From Anaerolineales bacterium (GTDB taxonomy: Bacteria > Chloroflexota > Anaerolineae > Anaerolineales > Villigracilaceae): a stretch of DNA of 13,151 nt. The translations under genes and the position numbers were made by a program. Positions within the stretch are counted from its first letter, which is position 1. Each line of letters opens with the position of its first letter. Shown here in pieces: positions 1 to 7,043 of the stretch. The notes beneath the pieces are model-generated. The model ran no database searches, had not been told where the DNA came from, and saw only the letters and a list, made by a program, of their open reading frames with translations. The stretch lies in contig JACKAV010000021.1 of the NCBI GenBank assembly GCA_020634895.1, positions 1-13,151 of the forward strand. The letters are read 5' to 3'.

Positions 1-2
1 AA

Positions 3-884
3 CGTTACGAGGTTACTTTCCGCAATTCGACCAAACTCATCCAACGTCCCCAAACCGTCTACGCCAAAAATGTCATCTTCTCAGCAGGCGTGATGGGAAC
101 AATGAAGTTATTGTTGAACCTGCGCGATGTAAAAAAGTCATTGCCAAAACTGTCAGCGAAACTGGGGACGATGGTGCGGACCAACTCCGAAGGTCTGCTC
201 GGAAGCGTGGCACGAAAATCCGATATCAATTACTCGGAAGGTGTCGCCATTTCCTCCATCTATAATCACGACGAGATCACACGCATTGAGCCTGTGCGTT
301 ACCCCGATGGTTCGTCATTGATGCGCTATCTTGCTGCGCCGCTGATCGATAAAAATTTCAGCGTGCCGCGCCGTCTGCTCAACTTTTTAGTTTGGGCGCT
401 CACTCACCCCGTAGATTTTGGTAAAGCGCTCTTTCTGCCAGGTTGGGCTCATAATGTGACCATTCTGCTCGTGATGCAACATGCCGATAACCGTATGCGA
501 TTCAAGATCGGTAAAAGTATCTTCACACTCTTCCGCACCGGCATGGTGGCGGAAGAGGAGCCCGGCTACACCATCAACGCGCAAGTGGAAGGCTCGCACG
601 AGATCACGCGCGAGTTTGCCAAACGCACCAATGGCGTGCCGCTCGGTTCCATCGGCGAGAACCTGCTCAACCTGCCCACCACCGCCCACATCCTTGGCGG
701 CGCGCCGATGGGCAAAGGCGTTGAAGCCAGCGTGATCGACGAGAACTTTGCCATTCACAATTATGAAGGTCTGTATATCATCGACGGGTCGGTGATGCCT
801 GCCAACCCCGGCGTCAACCCATCGCTGACGATCACTGCGCTGGCAGAATATGCCATGAGCAAAGTGAAAGAGAAAAATTCTTAA
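3..884 (+). CDS. GMC family FAD-dependent oxidoreductase (cholesterol oxidase-like), C-terminal part
   Basis: The reading frame is open from the left edge (frame of base 3) to TAA at 882-884, giving the last 293 residues; the N-terminal FAD-binding part lies outside the window. The segment around residues 20-31 (VIFSAGVMGTMK) matches the GMC element in which the flavin domain returns after the substrate domain. Near the end, TAHILGGAPMG (His about 229) and NPGVNPSLTITALAE (second Asn about 272) match the conserved His and Asn active-site pair of cholesterol-oxidase-like GMC enzymes, with the usual terminal FAD-contact motif. The family oxidises alcohols or sterols using FAD and usually oxygen; the substrate here cannot be read from sequence. 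No membrane segment is evident in the part seen. It converges with the DUF72 gene, leaving only 15 bp between stops, and I see no terminator there. Family assignment is firm, specificity unknown. Confidence 0.9.
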   Translation, partial: RYEVTFRNSTKLIQRPQTVYAKNVIFSAGVMGTMKLLLNLRDVKKSLPKLSAKLGTMVRTNSEGLLGSVARKSDINYSEGVAISSIYNHDEITRIEPVRYPDGSSLMRYLAAPLIDKNFSVPRRLLNFLVWALTHPVDFGKALFLPGWAHNVTILLVMQHADNRMRFKIGKSIFTLFRTGMVAEEEPGYTINAQVEGSHEITREFAKRTNGVPLGSIGENLLNLPTTAHILGGAPMGKGVEASVIDENFAIHNYEGLYIIDGSVMPANPGVNPSLTITALAEYAMSKVKEKNS

Positions 885-899
885 CGCGAATTTTAAAGA

Positions 900-1781
900 T
901 CAGAACAGCGTCGGCTGGTAGGGCTCGTTCGGAGTTTCAAAATCGTCCCACGGAAGCGGGGCGATTTTGATTCGAGACGAAATTTGATGATGGAATTCGC
1001 GCGCGATGTACGGAGCGAGATAATTATCGGGCGAATGGCAAAAGACATACGCATCTTTCCCCGCCGAGAGTTGATCCGCGACCCGATCCGCCCATTCGCT
1101 GATGAAGGGCTGGTTGTGCTCCATTTCGGGGTGACCGATGAAGCGCAGAAAAGTAAAGTCGGTGGTGACCTCTTCGAAGACGGGCACGTTCGGTTTGCGT
1201 TCCCGCGCCTCCAGCAGACTCTCATACGCGCTGCCTTTGATAAGCGCATCTCCCGCCAAATCTCGTATGGGACGTGTATCGATGACGACGCGCGCCATAT
1301 GATGATCTGCGAGGAGTTCGTTTAGGGCGTTACGATGCTCATCCTCGAACCAATCCAGGTGGCGGACTTCCACGCCGAGGCGCACGTCATTCGGGAAAGC
1401 ATCCAAAAAAGTGGCAAGGTCCGGCATCAGCTTGGGCGAATAGCTTGGGGGCAGCTGCAGGAACATCGGTCCCAGCCGCGAGGCGAGCGGACGCATTACA
1501 TCCACAAATGCGATCGCGCGGTCAATATAATCCTTTAATATTCCATTATGACTGATGGCTTTAGGAATCTTCAGGCAGAAGCGGAATGATTCCGGCGTTT
1601 GTTCGAGCCAATTGGCTATTGTCTTTTCGGCAGGGATGGCATAGAAAGTAGTATTGCCCTCGATGGTGGTGAGGCGCGAAGCATACTCGCGCAGAAAATC
1701 CGATGTCTTTGTGCCCTTTGGGTAAAAATTCCCGACCCAGCCTTTGAACGACCAAACCGGACAGCCAAGATAAAGAGTCAC
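900..1781 (-). CDS. DUF72 (YecE-like) family protein
   Basis: 293 residues, the usual length for DUF72, a TIM-barrel-like family of unproven function. Signature segments are present in order: GCPVWSFKGW (residues 6-15), EGNTTFYAIP (41-50), FLQLPP (107-112), VEVRHLDW (137-144), FLRFIGHP (211-218) and FCHSPDNYLAPYIAREF (247-263), the last being the conserved Asn-containing end of the barrel. No signal peptide or membrane segment, so a cytosolic protein is expected. The start is GTG at 1781, chosen because the family begins at the LYLGCPVWS strand and because GAGGTGG stands just upstream. The preceding diguanylate cyclase gene ends at 1794, so its TGA overlaps that ribosome binding site; only 12 bp separate the two genes and they are probably translationally coupled. 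No in-frame ATG near the family start exists. Identity is firm; no function should be inferred from the c-di-GMP neighbour alone. Confidence 0.9.
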   Translation of the reverse strand: MTLYLGCPVWSFKGWVGNFYPKGTKTSDFLREYASRLTTIEGNTTFYAIPAEKTIANWLEQTPESFRFCLKIPKAISHNGILKDYIDRAIAFVDVMRPLASRLGPMFLQLPPSYSPKLMPDLATFLDAFPNDVRLGVEVRHLDWFEDEHRNALNELLADHHMARVVIDTRPIRDLAGDALIKGSAYESLLEARERKPNVPVFEEVTTDFTFLRFIGHPEMEHNQPFISEWADRVADQLSAGKDAYVFCHSPDNYLAPYIAREFHHQISSRIKIAPLPWDDFETPNEPYQPTLF

Positions 1782-1793
1782 TCTTCCACCACC

Positions 1794-2975
1794 TCAGACA
1801 ACGCTCATATCATTCCACGCCACGGAATTGCGCGTTACCTTTGCCTTGTACAGTGCTGTGTCGGAGCATTTATAAATTTCGTTCACGCCCCTGCAATTCG
1901 CTGAATTACCCACGCCAATACTGATGGTCAGTTTAACGGAATGCCCATCAAAATAAAACCGGTTCTCTTCTATGTGAAGCCGCAAACGTTCGCCGATATC
2001 AGCAGCATCGCGCAATGTGGTATCAGGTAGAAGGATCAGGAATTCCTCGCCGCCCCAACGGGATATGGTGTCCTGCTTGCGCAGGGTGTTTTTCAGCAGC
2101 TGCGCAACCTCACAAAGGACAATATCTCCCATTTCATGTCCGTAGATGTCATTGATGGGCTTGAAATGATCGACATCCACCAACAGAGTGGAAAATTCGA
2201 TATTGGAGCGGGCGACACGGGCAAATTCCGCCTCGAGCATGGACAGCATGGCGCGGCGATTGGATATGCGCGTCAGGCTGTCCACCGTGGCGAGATCCGC
2301 CAGGGTCGATTGCAGCCGCTGACTTACCATCAGGACGAATCCCATTGACCATAAAAAGCTGGCAGCAAACATGGCGATCAAGTTGACCACTGTGATCAAA
2401 TTCATGTAAAGGGACTGCTGCGCAGGCAGGATCAGCAGACTTAGACTGCGCAGGAATAGAATGATGACGTACAGGGCTGAGATGGAAGCAAGGAAGAAAG
2501 CCGAAGAGCCAAATCCGCTTTGACGCACCCGAAACAGGCTGACAGCAATTGCACTGAGCAGGATCCCGCTGCACACCCCGATAATGTGTACACGAAGCGG
2601 AAAATCGTTCCAAACATAGGTCAGGTATGGAAATGAAATAACTACAGGAGCAATGGAAATAGCCAGAACCCCATAATCGATCCGCTCGCCGAGAAAACGG
2701 CGGATTGCCACATACATCAAGGCAAGCCCGAAAACGATCAGGTAATTGGCAGTAATGATCGTTATCACGTCCGATGCAATTCCACGAAAAGTGGAAAGCA
2801 GCATACCCACACCGAACAGGAAATCGCCGAATGCAGCGGTGCGAATGCCGTGATATTCCCGTATCATGGACGATTGCAGCCAGATCAACCCCGATTGGAT
2901 CAACACGGCGATTCCTATCAATAGTGTGACCGATTGAATATTGATCTGGGTTAGCAGTTCCATGATAGCTGTCAT
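1794..2975 (-). CDS. Membrane-anchored diguanylate cyclase (GGDEF domain)
   Basis: 393 residues. The first about 215 contain seven or so hydrophobic spans (roughly 13-33, 49-62, 68-91, 102-119, 130-150, 157-183, 192-217), forming an integral membrane sensor without a recognisable periplasmic domain. Residues 225-388 form a GGDEF domain with LLVDVDHFKPIND (metal-binding Asp267 and substrate-side Asn/Asp) and active-site GGEEF (308-312). RKQD (299-302) lies exactly five residues before it, which is the inhibitory c-di-GMP I-site. All catalytic elements are intact, so it should condense two GTP to c-di-GMP and be product-inhibited. No EAL or HD-GYP partner is in the window. Start: ATG at 2975 has only a weak upstream CGGAA; a second in-frame ATG at 2963 has none, so the start is uncertain by four codons. 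It lies 78 bp after the LURP-one gene; that gap holds a possible promoter, TTGAAT-17-TATCCT. Confidence 0.92.
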   Translation of the reverse strand: MTAIMELLTQINIQSVTLLIGIAVLIQSGLIWLQSSMIREYHGIRTAAFGDFLFGVGMLLSTFRGIASDVITIITANYLIVFGLALMYVAIRRFLGERIDYGVLAISIAPVVISFPYLTYVWNDFPLRVHIIGVCSGILLSAIAVSLFRVRQSGFGSSAFFLASISALYVIILFLRSLSLLILPAQQSLYMNLITVVNLIAMFAASFLWSMGFVLMVSQRLQSTLADLATVDSLTRISNRRAMLSMLEAEFARVARSNIEFSTLLVDVDHFKPINDIYGHEMGDIVLCEVAQLLKNTLRKQDTISRWGGEEFLILLPDTTLRDAADIGERLRLHIEENRFYFDGHSVKLTISIGVGNSANCRGVNEIYKCSDTALYKAKVTRNSVAWNDMSVV

Positions 2976-3053
2976 GCGGCATTTCCGTTATTTGTCAGAT
3001 TCTCTCTTCAAGAAGGATACATGAAAAAACAGGTGAATTCAAGCAATGAGCGG

Positions 3054-3557
3054 TTACGAACCCTTCTCCTGTTCATCGTGCGCCATCATATCGACCACGA
3101 TTGCCACGGCAAGAATAAGAATATGATTTTGTCCCGCCTCAATGGACACACCGTAGGTATCTGTAAGACGGAACCATTTCTTGGATATCTCCGCCACTTT
3201 TTTTCCACCCGATCTGATATCGTATTCGAAATCAAGGATATTGCCCTGCACGGTCATATCATCCCCGCCCTTAACGTCCACATTCCATTTGTCGCGCAGA
3301 GGCGTGAGCAGAGCCTTCTTGACAGTGGCAATGTCCCTGCCATCGGCATCTTCGATCACCATCGTATCCTTGATGGTCAGTAAACGTTCCTTGATCTGCG
3401 CCAATTTCCTCCCTTTGGCATCTTCAAACACCAATGTCTTGCGGATGCGAAGCACCTTGCCGTCCACTTTGTAGACACGGTCTCCAGCTTCGTTCTCGAT
3501 CCAGAAATCATCACCGATGGAAAAGAGATTTTGGCGAATTTTATAACGGGTTGGCAT
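3054..3557 (-). CDS. LURP-one-related (LOR/DUF567, tubby-like fold) family protein
   Basis: 167 residues, typical length for bacterial LURP-one-related proteins, which adopt a small beta-barrel related to tubby and phospholipid scramblase domains. The hallmark repeating strand pattern is seen: RQNLFSIGDDFWIENEAG (8-25), VYKVDGKVL (28-36), ILDFEYDIRSGGKKVAEISK (107-126) and WFRLTDTYGVSIEAGQNHIL (128-147), ending in a hydrophobic helix (146-157, ILILAVAIVVDM). That closing helix is a buried core element in the fold and should not be taken as a membrane anchor. Molecular function in bacteria is not established. Start: ATG at 3557 is supported by AAGGAAA about five bases upstream. It is the first gene of the minus-strand group ahead of the diguanylate cyclase and DUF72 genes and is divergent from the membrane protein gene at 3763. 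Confidence 0.85.
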   Translation of the reverse strand: MPTRYKIRQNLFSIGDDFWIENEAGDRVYKVDGKVLRIRKTLVFEDAKGRKLAQIKERLLTIKDTMVIEDADGRDIATVKKALLTPLRDKWNVDVKGGDDMTVQGNILDFEYDIRSGGKKVAEISKKWFRLTDTYGVSIEAGQNHILILAVAIVVDMMAHDEQEKGS

Positions 3558-3762
3558 GGGGTTTCCTTTTCAGAATAAAGATGATTCAAAGTATAACGCA
3601 TGAGAATTTGTCGCAGACCTCATTTTTCGAATCCATTCAGATGGTTTCCATGAAGTCCAATGCAGAATACGCCTTTATATATAGTATTGAAGTCGCCAGA
3701 CAATAATGCTATAGTAATAATCAAGCGGCAAGATCGAACAGACCGAATTTTAGAGGAATTTT
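3558..3762. other. Divergent intergenic region
   Basis: 205 bp between the LURP-one gene (-) and the membrane protein gene (+), AT-rich. On the plus strand it contains the promoter at 3687-3715. On the minus strand the only candidate is a lone TATACT (3590-3595) without a good -35, so the promoter of the LURP-one group is not resolved. I see no inverted repeat large enough to call an operator and no small gene. Confidence 0.6.
3687..3715 (+). promoter_or_regulatory. Sigma70-type extended -10 promoter for the membrane protein-cupin pair
   Basis: TTGAAG at 3687-3692, exactly 17 bp spacer, then TATAGT at 3710-3715, preceded by TG at 3707-3708 (extended -10, TGC-TATAGT). A start of transcription near 3722 would leave about 40 bases of leader, containing the ribosome binding site GAGGAA (3753-3758) five bases before ATG 3763. 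Spacing and match are good; it is unproven. Confidence 0.7.
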
Positions 3763-4926
3763 ATGAGCAAAAAAGCAACGCTTCCCCAAAAAAGAACTGA
3801 ACTCAAAGAGCAATTGACCCGTTTCCGCGCACTGCCGGAATATATGTTGGATGGCATTGGCGCGCTGCTCCAGTATTTGATAAGCCCCAAAACAGCCAGA
3901 TCACGAAAATCCTTTTTACCCGAAAACGTTTCGGAACAGTATCAAGATTCCTTCCCATCCTTCTGGCTCAGCGGCGCTCTTATTGCCGCGTTCACATTCT
4001 TGATCGGCTGGCTGGTTTCATATGCAAGCGCCTATCGTCCCACCACAGAAGAACTTCGGCTGATGATCTGGTCTTCGTTTGCCGGCGCGCTTGCACTGAT
4101 CGTCAACAAAGTGAACATCCGCACATTTTTGGATACCTTCCGAAAGTCCTGTGTGGACCGAATGCTGCGCGTCAGTGACATCGACGAATTAAGCGGATGG
4201 CTGCAGCGAAACTTTGGTCTGTGGCTGCCGCTTCTTTCCGGACTGGCAGTTGGTCCACTGCTCGGGCGGATTCTCTACGCCAGTTGGCTTAAGGTTCCTG
4301 AAACACAAGCTGTCTTCCAACTGGGACCTTTCGTCACGATCGTTCTATCTTGCATTCAGGCGGTTTGGGTGGCGTTCTATCTCTATCCATTTTACGTAGC
4401 GTTCCCGTCCCGGCTGAACCGCTACCGCTTCGATCTATATACATCCAACCCCAGCAGTTCCGAGGTGATCGAGCAGTTGTCACGCCTGCTCACGTTCATC
4501 CTATACGCGACCATGGGATACATTGTACAGTTGACCATCGGGTTGACATATATCGGTGTATTAAACACAGCCAATCCGCTCCCCATCGTCATCTTTTCCG
4601 TATTCGTCTGGGCGCCGACAGTCGTGCTCTATGCGACCGGTCAATTTCATCTCTCGAATGTGATCACATATGCCAAATGGAAAACGCTCAACGAGGTGCA
4701 ATCGAAGATCGAAAGCCTTTACAACTCCACAAGCATCCCGGATAAAGACCTGCTCGACCATATCGATAAATTAATGGACTATCACGACCGGATAAAGAGC
4801 ACACCCAATTCCGCCCTCGACTTTCGGACCGGCTTGAATTTTTTAAACTCGCTGCTATTCCCGATCCTGGCATTCTTTCTTAAAGATGTCCCCACCTATA
4901 TCAACACCCTCATACCGCGCAATTAG
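3763..4926 (+). CDS. Multi-pass membrane protein of unknown function
   Basis: 387 residues, family not recognised. The first about 62 residues are charged (KRTELKEQLTRFRALPEYML), presumably cytoplasmic. Hydrophobic spans follow at roughly 65-88, 98-115, 150-175, 186-213, 240-262 and 272-292, then a polar, coiled-coil-prone stretch (303-345, LNEVQSKIESL and LLDHIDKLMDYHDRI), and a final hydrophobic span at 358-374. There is no cleavable signal peptide, ATPase motif, metal-binding cluster or transporter signature that I can identify. The start is ATG 3763, with GAGGAA five bases upstream and a strong promoter before it. The cupin gene follows after 35 bp on the same strand and is probably co-transcribed. 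The large cytoplasmic helix between two membrane blocks could be an interaction surface, but no function is proposed. It is certainly a gene on length, promoter and ribosome binding site. Confidence 0.85.
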   Translation: MSKKATLPQKRTELKEQLTRFRALPEYMLDGIGALLQYLISPKTARSRKSFLPENVSEQYQDSFPSFWLSGALIAAFTFLIGWLVSYASAYRPTTEELRLMIWSSFAGALALIVNKVNIRTFLDTFRKSCVDRMLRVSDIDELSGWLQRNFGLWLPLLSGLAVGPLLGRILYASWLKVPETQAVFQLGPFVTIVLSCIQAVWVAFYLYPFYVAFPSRLNRYRFDLYTSNPSSSEVIEQLSRLLTFILYATMGYIVQLTIGLTYIGVLNTANPLPIVIFSVFVWAPTVVLYATGQFHLSNVITYAKWKTLNEVQSKIESLYNSTSIPDKDLLDHIDKLMDYHDRIKSTPNSALDFRTGLNFLNSLLFPILAFFLKDVPTYINTLIPRN

Positions 4927-4961
4927 ATCAACCCATACGCCGCTCATCGAAAGGACACGTT

Positions 4962-5264
4962 ATGCAGGAAACTGAAGTCATTATCAAAGCGGATACCGTC
5001 AGGGTACGGATCATGTCCCTTGCGCCGCGCGAAGTCGCAGACTGGCACTATCATACCGAAGTGACCGACGATATCTTCTGCCTCACAGGGACAATCGTTG
5101 TCCGCATGAAAGAACCGGATGAAGAAAATACATTAAGCCCGGGCGGGAGAAGCCAGATCAAGCCAGGGCGAACACATCAATTGGAAAACTTGAGCGAAAC
5201 GGAGGCGACCTATCTCCTCGTTCAAGGAATTGGAAAATACGATTTCAACGTAGTTCAAAAATAG
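4962..5264 (+). CDS. Small single-domain cupin
   Basis: 100 residues forming one complete cupin barrel. Motif 1 is HYHTEVTDDIFCLTG: it fits G-(x)5-HxH-(x)4-E-(x)6-G except that the metal-ligand Glu is Asp. Motif 2 runs from GGRSQI to KPGRTHQLEN and fits G-(x)5-PxG-(x)2-H-(x)3-N except that the Pro is Lys. Three His and an acidic residue could therefore still bind a divalent metal. Small cupins of this kind act as dioxygenases, isomerases or ligand sensors, and the substrate cannot be read here. No signal peptide, so cytosolic. AAAGGA sits six bases before ATG 4962; the gene is 35 bp after the membrane protein gene and probably shares its transcript. Its TAG lies 14 bp from the stop of the convergent YdeI-family gene. 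Confidence 0.85.
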   Translation: MQETEVIIKADTVRVRIMSLAPREVADWHYHTEVTDDIFCLTGTIVVRMKEPDEENTLSPGGRSQIKPGRTHQLENLSETEATYLLVQGIGKYDFNVVQK

Positions 5265-5278
5265 CGCTGGTGTGCAAT

Positions 5279-5857
5279 TTAACCCAACGTCTCCCCTTTT
5301 GATAACATCTCCACAAATTGACGGATGCGCTTCTCGCGCGTTTCCGCTTTCTTCGCTGTTGTAATCCTAAACAGAAACGAATAACGTTTGGAACCTGACA
5401 ACGTCTCAAAGAAGGCTTTTGCTTTCTTGTTCTTATTCAACGCGGACTGAAAATCTGCTGGCACTTCAATATTCTTCTGTGACGAGTACGCCGCAGCCCA
5501 ACGCCCGTCCTGCTTCGCCGCATCAACAGCCTTCAACCCTGACGGTTTCATCTCCCCACTCGCAATGAGACGCTCCACCTTCTCCACATTGATCTTTGAC
5601 CAAATGCTCTTCGGTCTGCGCGGCGTGAATTTCTGGAGAAAATATTTGTCATCAAAACTCCCCTTCTGACCATCGATCCAGCCATAACACAAAGCGACAT
5701 CCAACGCCTCGGCATAAGTGACCGTCGAAATCCCGCTCGCTTTCTTGGCGATCTTCACCCACAACCCCGCGGACTTGTCGTGATTCTTCGTAAGCCAATC
5801 TGCAAATTTCTTTTTGGATTCAAAGGGAAGGATTGGAAGTTCGGTTGAGTTGGGCAT
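5279..5857 (-). CDS. YdeI/OmpD-associated (OmdA) family protein
   Basis: 192 residues, typical for the family. Seen in order: LWVKIAKKASGISTVTYAEA (32-51), ALCYGWIDGQ (55-64) with the diagnostic GWIDG, FTPRRPKSIWSKIN (77-90), WAAAYSS (120-126), FFETLSGSKRYSFLFRI (149-165), then AKKAETREKRIRQFVEML (168-185) and a terminal KGE. Members have been linked to resistance to envelope stress and cationic peptides or bacteriocins, but the biochemical activity is not established, so the product name should stay at family level. Predicted cytosolic, basic. ATG 5857 has no ribosome binding site; instead a near-consensus -10 box ends six bases before it, implying a leaderless message. The gene convergently abuts the cupin gene and diverges from the nuclease-fold gene at 5912. 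Confidence 0.88.
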   Translation of the reverse strand: MPNSTELPILPFESKKKFADWLTKNHDKSAGLWVKIAKKASGISTVTYAEALDVALCYGWIDGQKGSFDDKYFLQKFTPRRPKSIWSKINVEKVERLIASGEMKPSGLKAVDAAKQDGRWAAAYSSQKNIEVPADFQSALNKNKKAKAFFETLSGSKRYSFLFRITTAKKAETREKRIRQFVEMLSKGETLG

Positions 5858-5863
5858 AGAGTT

Positions 5864-5892
5864 ATTTTATCGAATTGGCACTCATACATCAA
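5864..5892 (-). promoter_or_regulatory. Promoter for the YdeI-family gene, predicted leaderless
   Basis: On the minus strand TTGATG (5892-5887), 17 bp spacer, TAAAAT (5869-5864). The A of ATG 5857 is seven bases past the -10 box, the normal place for transcription to start, and there is no ribosome binding site. It overlaps the plus-strand promoter: each -35 box lies inside the other promoter's spacer. Confidence 0.7.
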
Positions 5893-5903
5893 GAATGTAT
5901 AAT
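5875..5903 (+). promoter_or_regulatory. Promoter for the 225-aa nuclease-fold gene, predicted leaderless
   Basis: TTGGCA (5875-5880), 17 bp spacer, perfect TATAAT (5898-5903). ATG 5912 begins nine bases past the -10 box and lacks a ribosome binding site (upstream bases CTTCTAAT), so the transcript would have a leader of about 0-3 bases. It interlocks with the opposing promoter. Confidence 0.75.
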
Positions 5904-5911
5904 CTTCTAAT

Positions 5912-6589
5912 ATGAAGACGGAATCCGAAACCCTTTTCGAAAAATTGTGCAGTGAGAAACGCATACCATTTGAGCCTATTCCTACAGAGGAGAACTTAAG
6001 AACGCCCGATTATCGTATATGGCTTAATACAACTGAAATAATCGTCGAAGTAAAACAGATGGAATTGAATAAAGACGATCTAAAGTTTATAGAAAATGTT
6101 GCTAAAGGAATCGATGTACCAAATGGATTTCGCGGTACAGGTCACATAAGAATTAGAAATATCATTGACGATGCATATCCACAACTAAAAAACTTTGCCA
6201 AAGATTTACACCCATCGATTGTTGTTGCATGTGATCTTACAAAAGGATTATCACACCTAGACAATGAAGATATTCTCAATGCAATGTATGGGGACGAAAT
6301 AGTAATAATTAGCGACACATCAAAAGATTCCGAAGAAGTTAGTGCCGCCAATCATAAATTTGGAGGAAATCGAAAAGTAACTAAACGTACAAAACGCTCT
6401 CTTAGTGCAGTTGCTTTATTAGATTTTAACGAGTCTGATGAGGCAGTCAGAATGACAGTCTTCCATAATATCCACGCCAAAATCCCACTAGACCCACGAG
6501 GCGCGTGGAAAATCGCAGATCAGCAATTCACACTTCAATACGGTTCTGAATTCTATCAATATTGGCTTGAAATAACCCAACATGAATGA
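5912..6589 (+). CDS. Orphan PD-(D/E)XK nuclease-fold protein
   Basis: 225 residues, not recognised as a named family. The N-terminal part has the restriction-endonuclease-like core: FEKLCSEKRIPFEPIP (9-24), TPDY (31-34, Asp33) and IIVEVKQ (43-49, Glu46 and Lys48), a D-(x)12-ExK spacing fitting PD-(D/E)XK. HIRIRNIIDDAYPQLK (78-93) follows, whose Gln91 may be the helix residue common in such nucleases. After the fold core, residues 100-220 hold a hydrophobic strand pair (PSIVVACDL, EIVIISD) and a basic patch (NRKVTKRTKRS, 153-163). No methyltransferase, specificity subunit or toxin-antitoxin partner is adjacent. The gene is strikingly AT-rich (21 of 60 bases G/C at 6001-6060), against about 60% in the dehydrogenase gene, which suggests acquisition. 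Catalysis is inferred; it could instead be an inactive or structural relative. Confidence 0.75.
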   Translation: MKTESETLFEKLCSEKRIPFEPIPTEENLRTPDYRIWLNTTEIIVEVKQMELNKDDLKFIENVAKGIDVPNGFRGTGHIRIRNIIDDAYPQLKNFAKDLHPSIVVACDLTKGLSHLDNEDILNAMYGDEIVIISDTSKDSEEVSAANHKFGGNRKVTKRTKRSLSAVALLDFNESDEAVRMTVFHNIHAKIPLDPRGAWKIADQQFTLQYGSEFYQYWLEITQHE

Positions 6590-6661
6590 CATCTGAGATT
6601 ATCTCGGAGGTCTAATCATCTAATCTCTACTTCCCTGTAGCACCCAGATATTCTGCTCAGA
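6590..6661. other. Short convergent intergenic region
   Basis: 72 bp between the nuclease-fold gene (+) and the SnoaL-like gene (-). It holds a repeated TCTAATC/TCTAATCTCT stretch (about 6611-6628) and the dehydrogenase tail fragment at 6627-6654. No convincing terminator: GAGAT-T-ATCTC is symmetrical, but its single-base centre cannot form a loop. Confidence 0.5.
6627..6654 (-). pseudogene. Tail fragment of an ALDH16-type dehydrogenase gene
   Basis: Bases 6640-6654 are identical to 7830-7844 (15 bp), the codons for NIWV near the C-terminus of the intact dehydrogenase. Continuing on the minus strand, 9 of 13 further bases match with one single-base gap, and a TAG falls exactly where the intact gene has TAA. 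Read with the gap restored, the end is NIWV-L-x-G-K-stop against NIWV-P-T-G-E-stop. Homology begins abruptly upstream of the 15-mer. A 15-mer alone could occur by chance in a window this size, but its position, orientation and conserved stop argue for a relic. Confidence 0.55.
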
Positions 6662-7027
6662 TCATTCCACAATCTTCCAATATGAATCCTTGCGAATCAC
6701 TTTTCCATCCCGCAATTCGTAATGGTCGCAGCCCTGAACTTTGATAGATTTGCCAGAGGGAGAAGTACCTGTCAACAACCATTCTGAAACACCGAGATCG
6801 CCTGAAACCCAATGACGGTCTTCCCCATAATGCACATCAGGAACAGTTTCAAATCTTGTAGCCAGCCCCTTTCTAACCTCTTCTTTGCCAATGTACCTTG
6901 TACCCCACGGCTCGGAACCTCTGGGCATATCCAGCGAACAATCATCGGCAAAAAATGACATGATCCAATCCAGATCATGATCGTTGAACGCACGTGTTAT
7001 TTCTTTGAGCAACTCTAAATTATCCAT
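6662..7027 (-). CDS. SnoaL-like / NTF2-fold small protein
   Basis: 121 residues, the usual size for SnoaL-like polyketide-cyclase-type and ketosteroid-isomerase-like proteins with an NTF2 cone fold. The family pattern is clear: LLKEITRAFNDHDLDWIMSF (5-24), FADDCSLDMPRG (26-37), YIGKEEVRKGL (45-55), then strands ending in VQGCDHYELRDGKVIRKDSY (97-116). The Asp-rich pocket fits ligand binding or catalysis, but these folds serve many roles and the substrate is unknown. Start: ATG 7027 is chosen. An upstream in-frame TTG at 7081 would overlap the zinc-ribbon gene by 38 bases and add residues foreign to the family; the ATG leaves a 16-bp gap. The ribosome binding site is weak (GCGAG). Last gene of the minus-strand series; directly behind it lies the dehydrogenase tail fragment. 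Confidence 0.85.
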   Translation of the reverse strand: MDNLELLKEITRAFNDHDLDWIMSFFADDCSLDMPRGSEPWGTRYIGKEEVRKGLATRFETVPDVHYGEDRHWVSGDLGVSEWLLTGTSPSGKSIKVQGCDHYELRDGKVIRKDSYWKIVE

Positions 7028-7043
7028 ATTCTTACTCGCATTT

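Noticed and set aside
2149..2982. 277-codon minus-strand frame overlapping the diguanylate cyclase
   Set aside because: Same strand, different frame; rich in His, Cys and Arg without motifs, while the overlapping frame carries GGEEF and the I-site.
5912..6589. Restriction-modification system
   Set aside because: No methyltransferase or specificity gene is present near either nuclease-fold gene.
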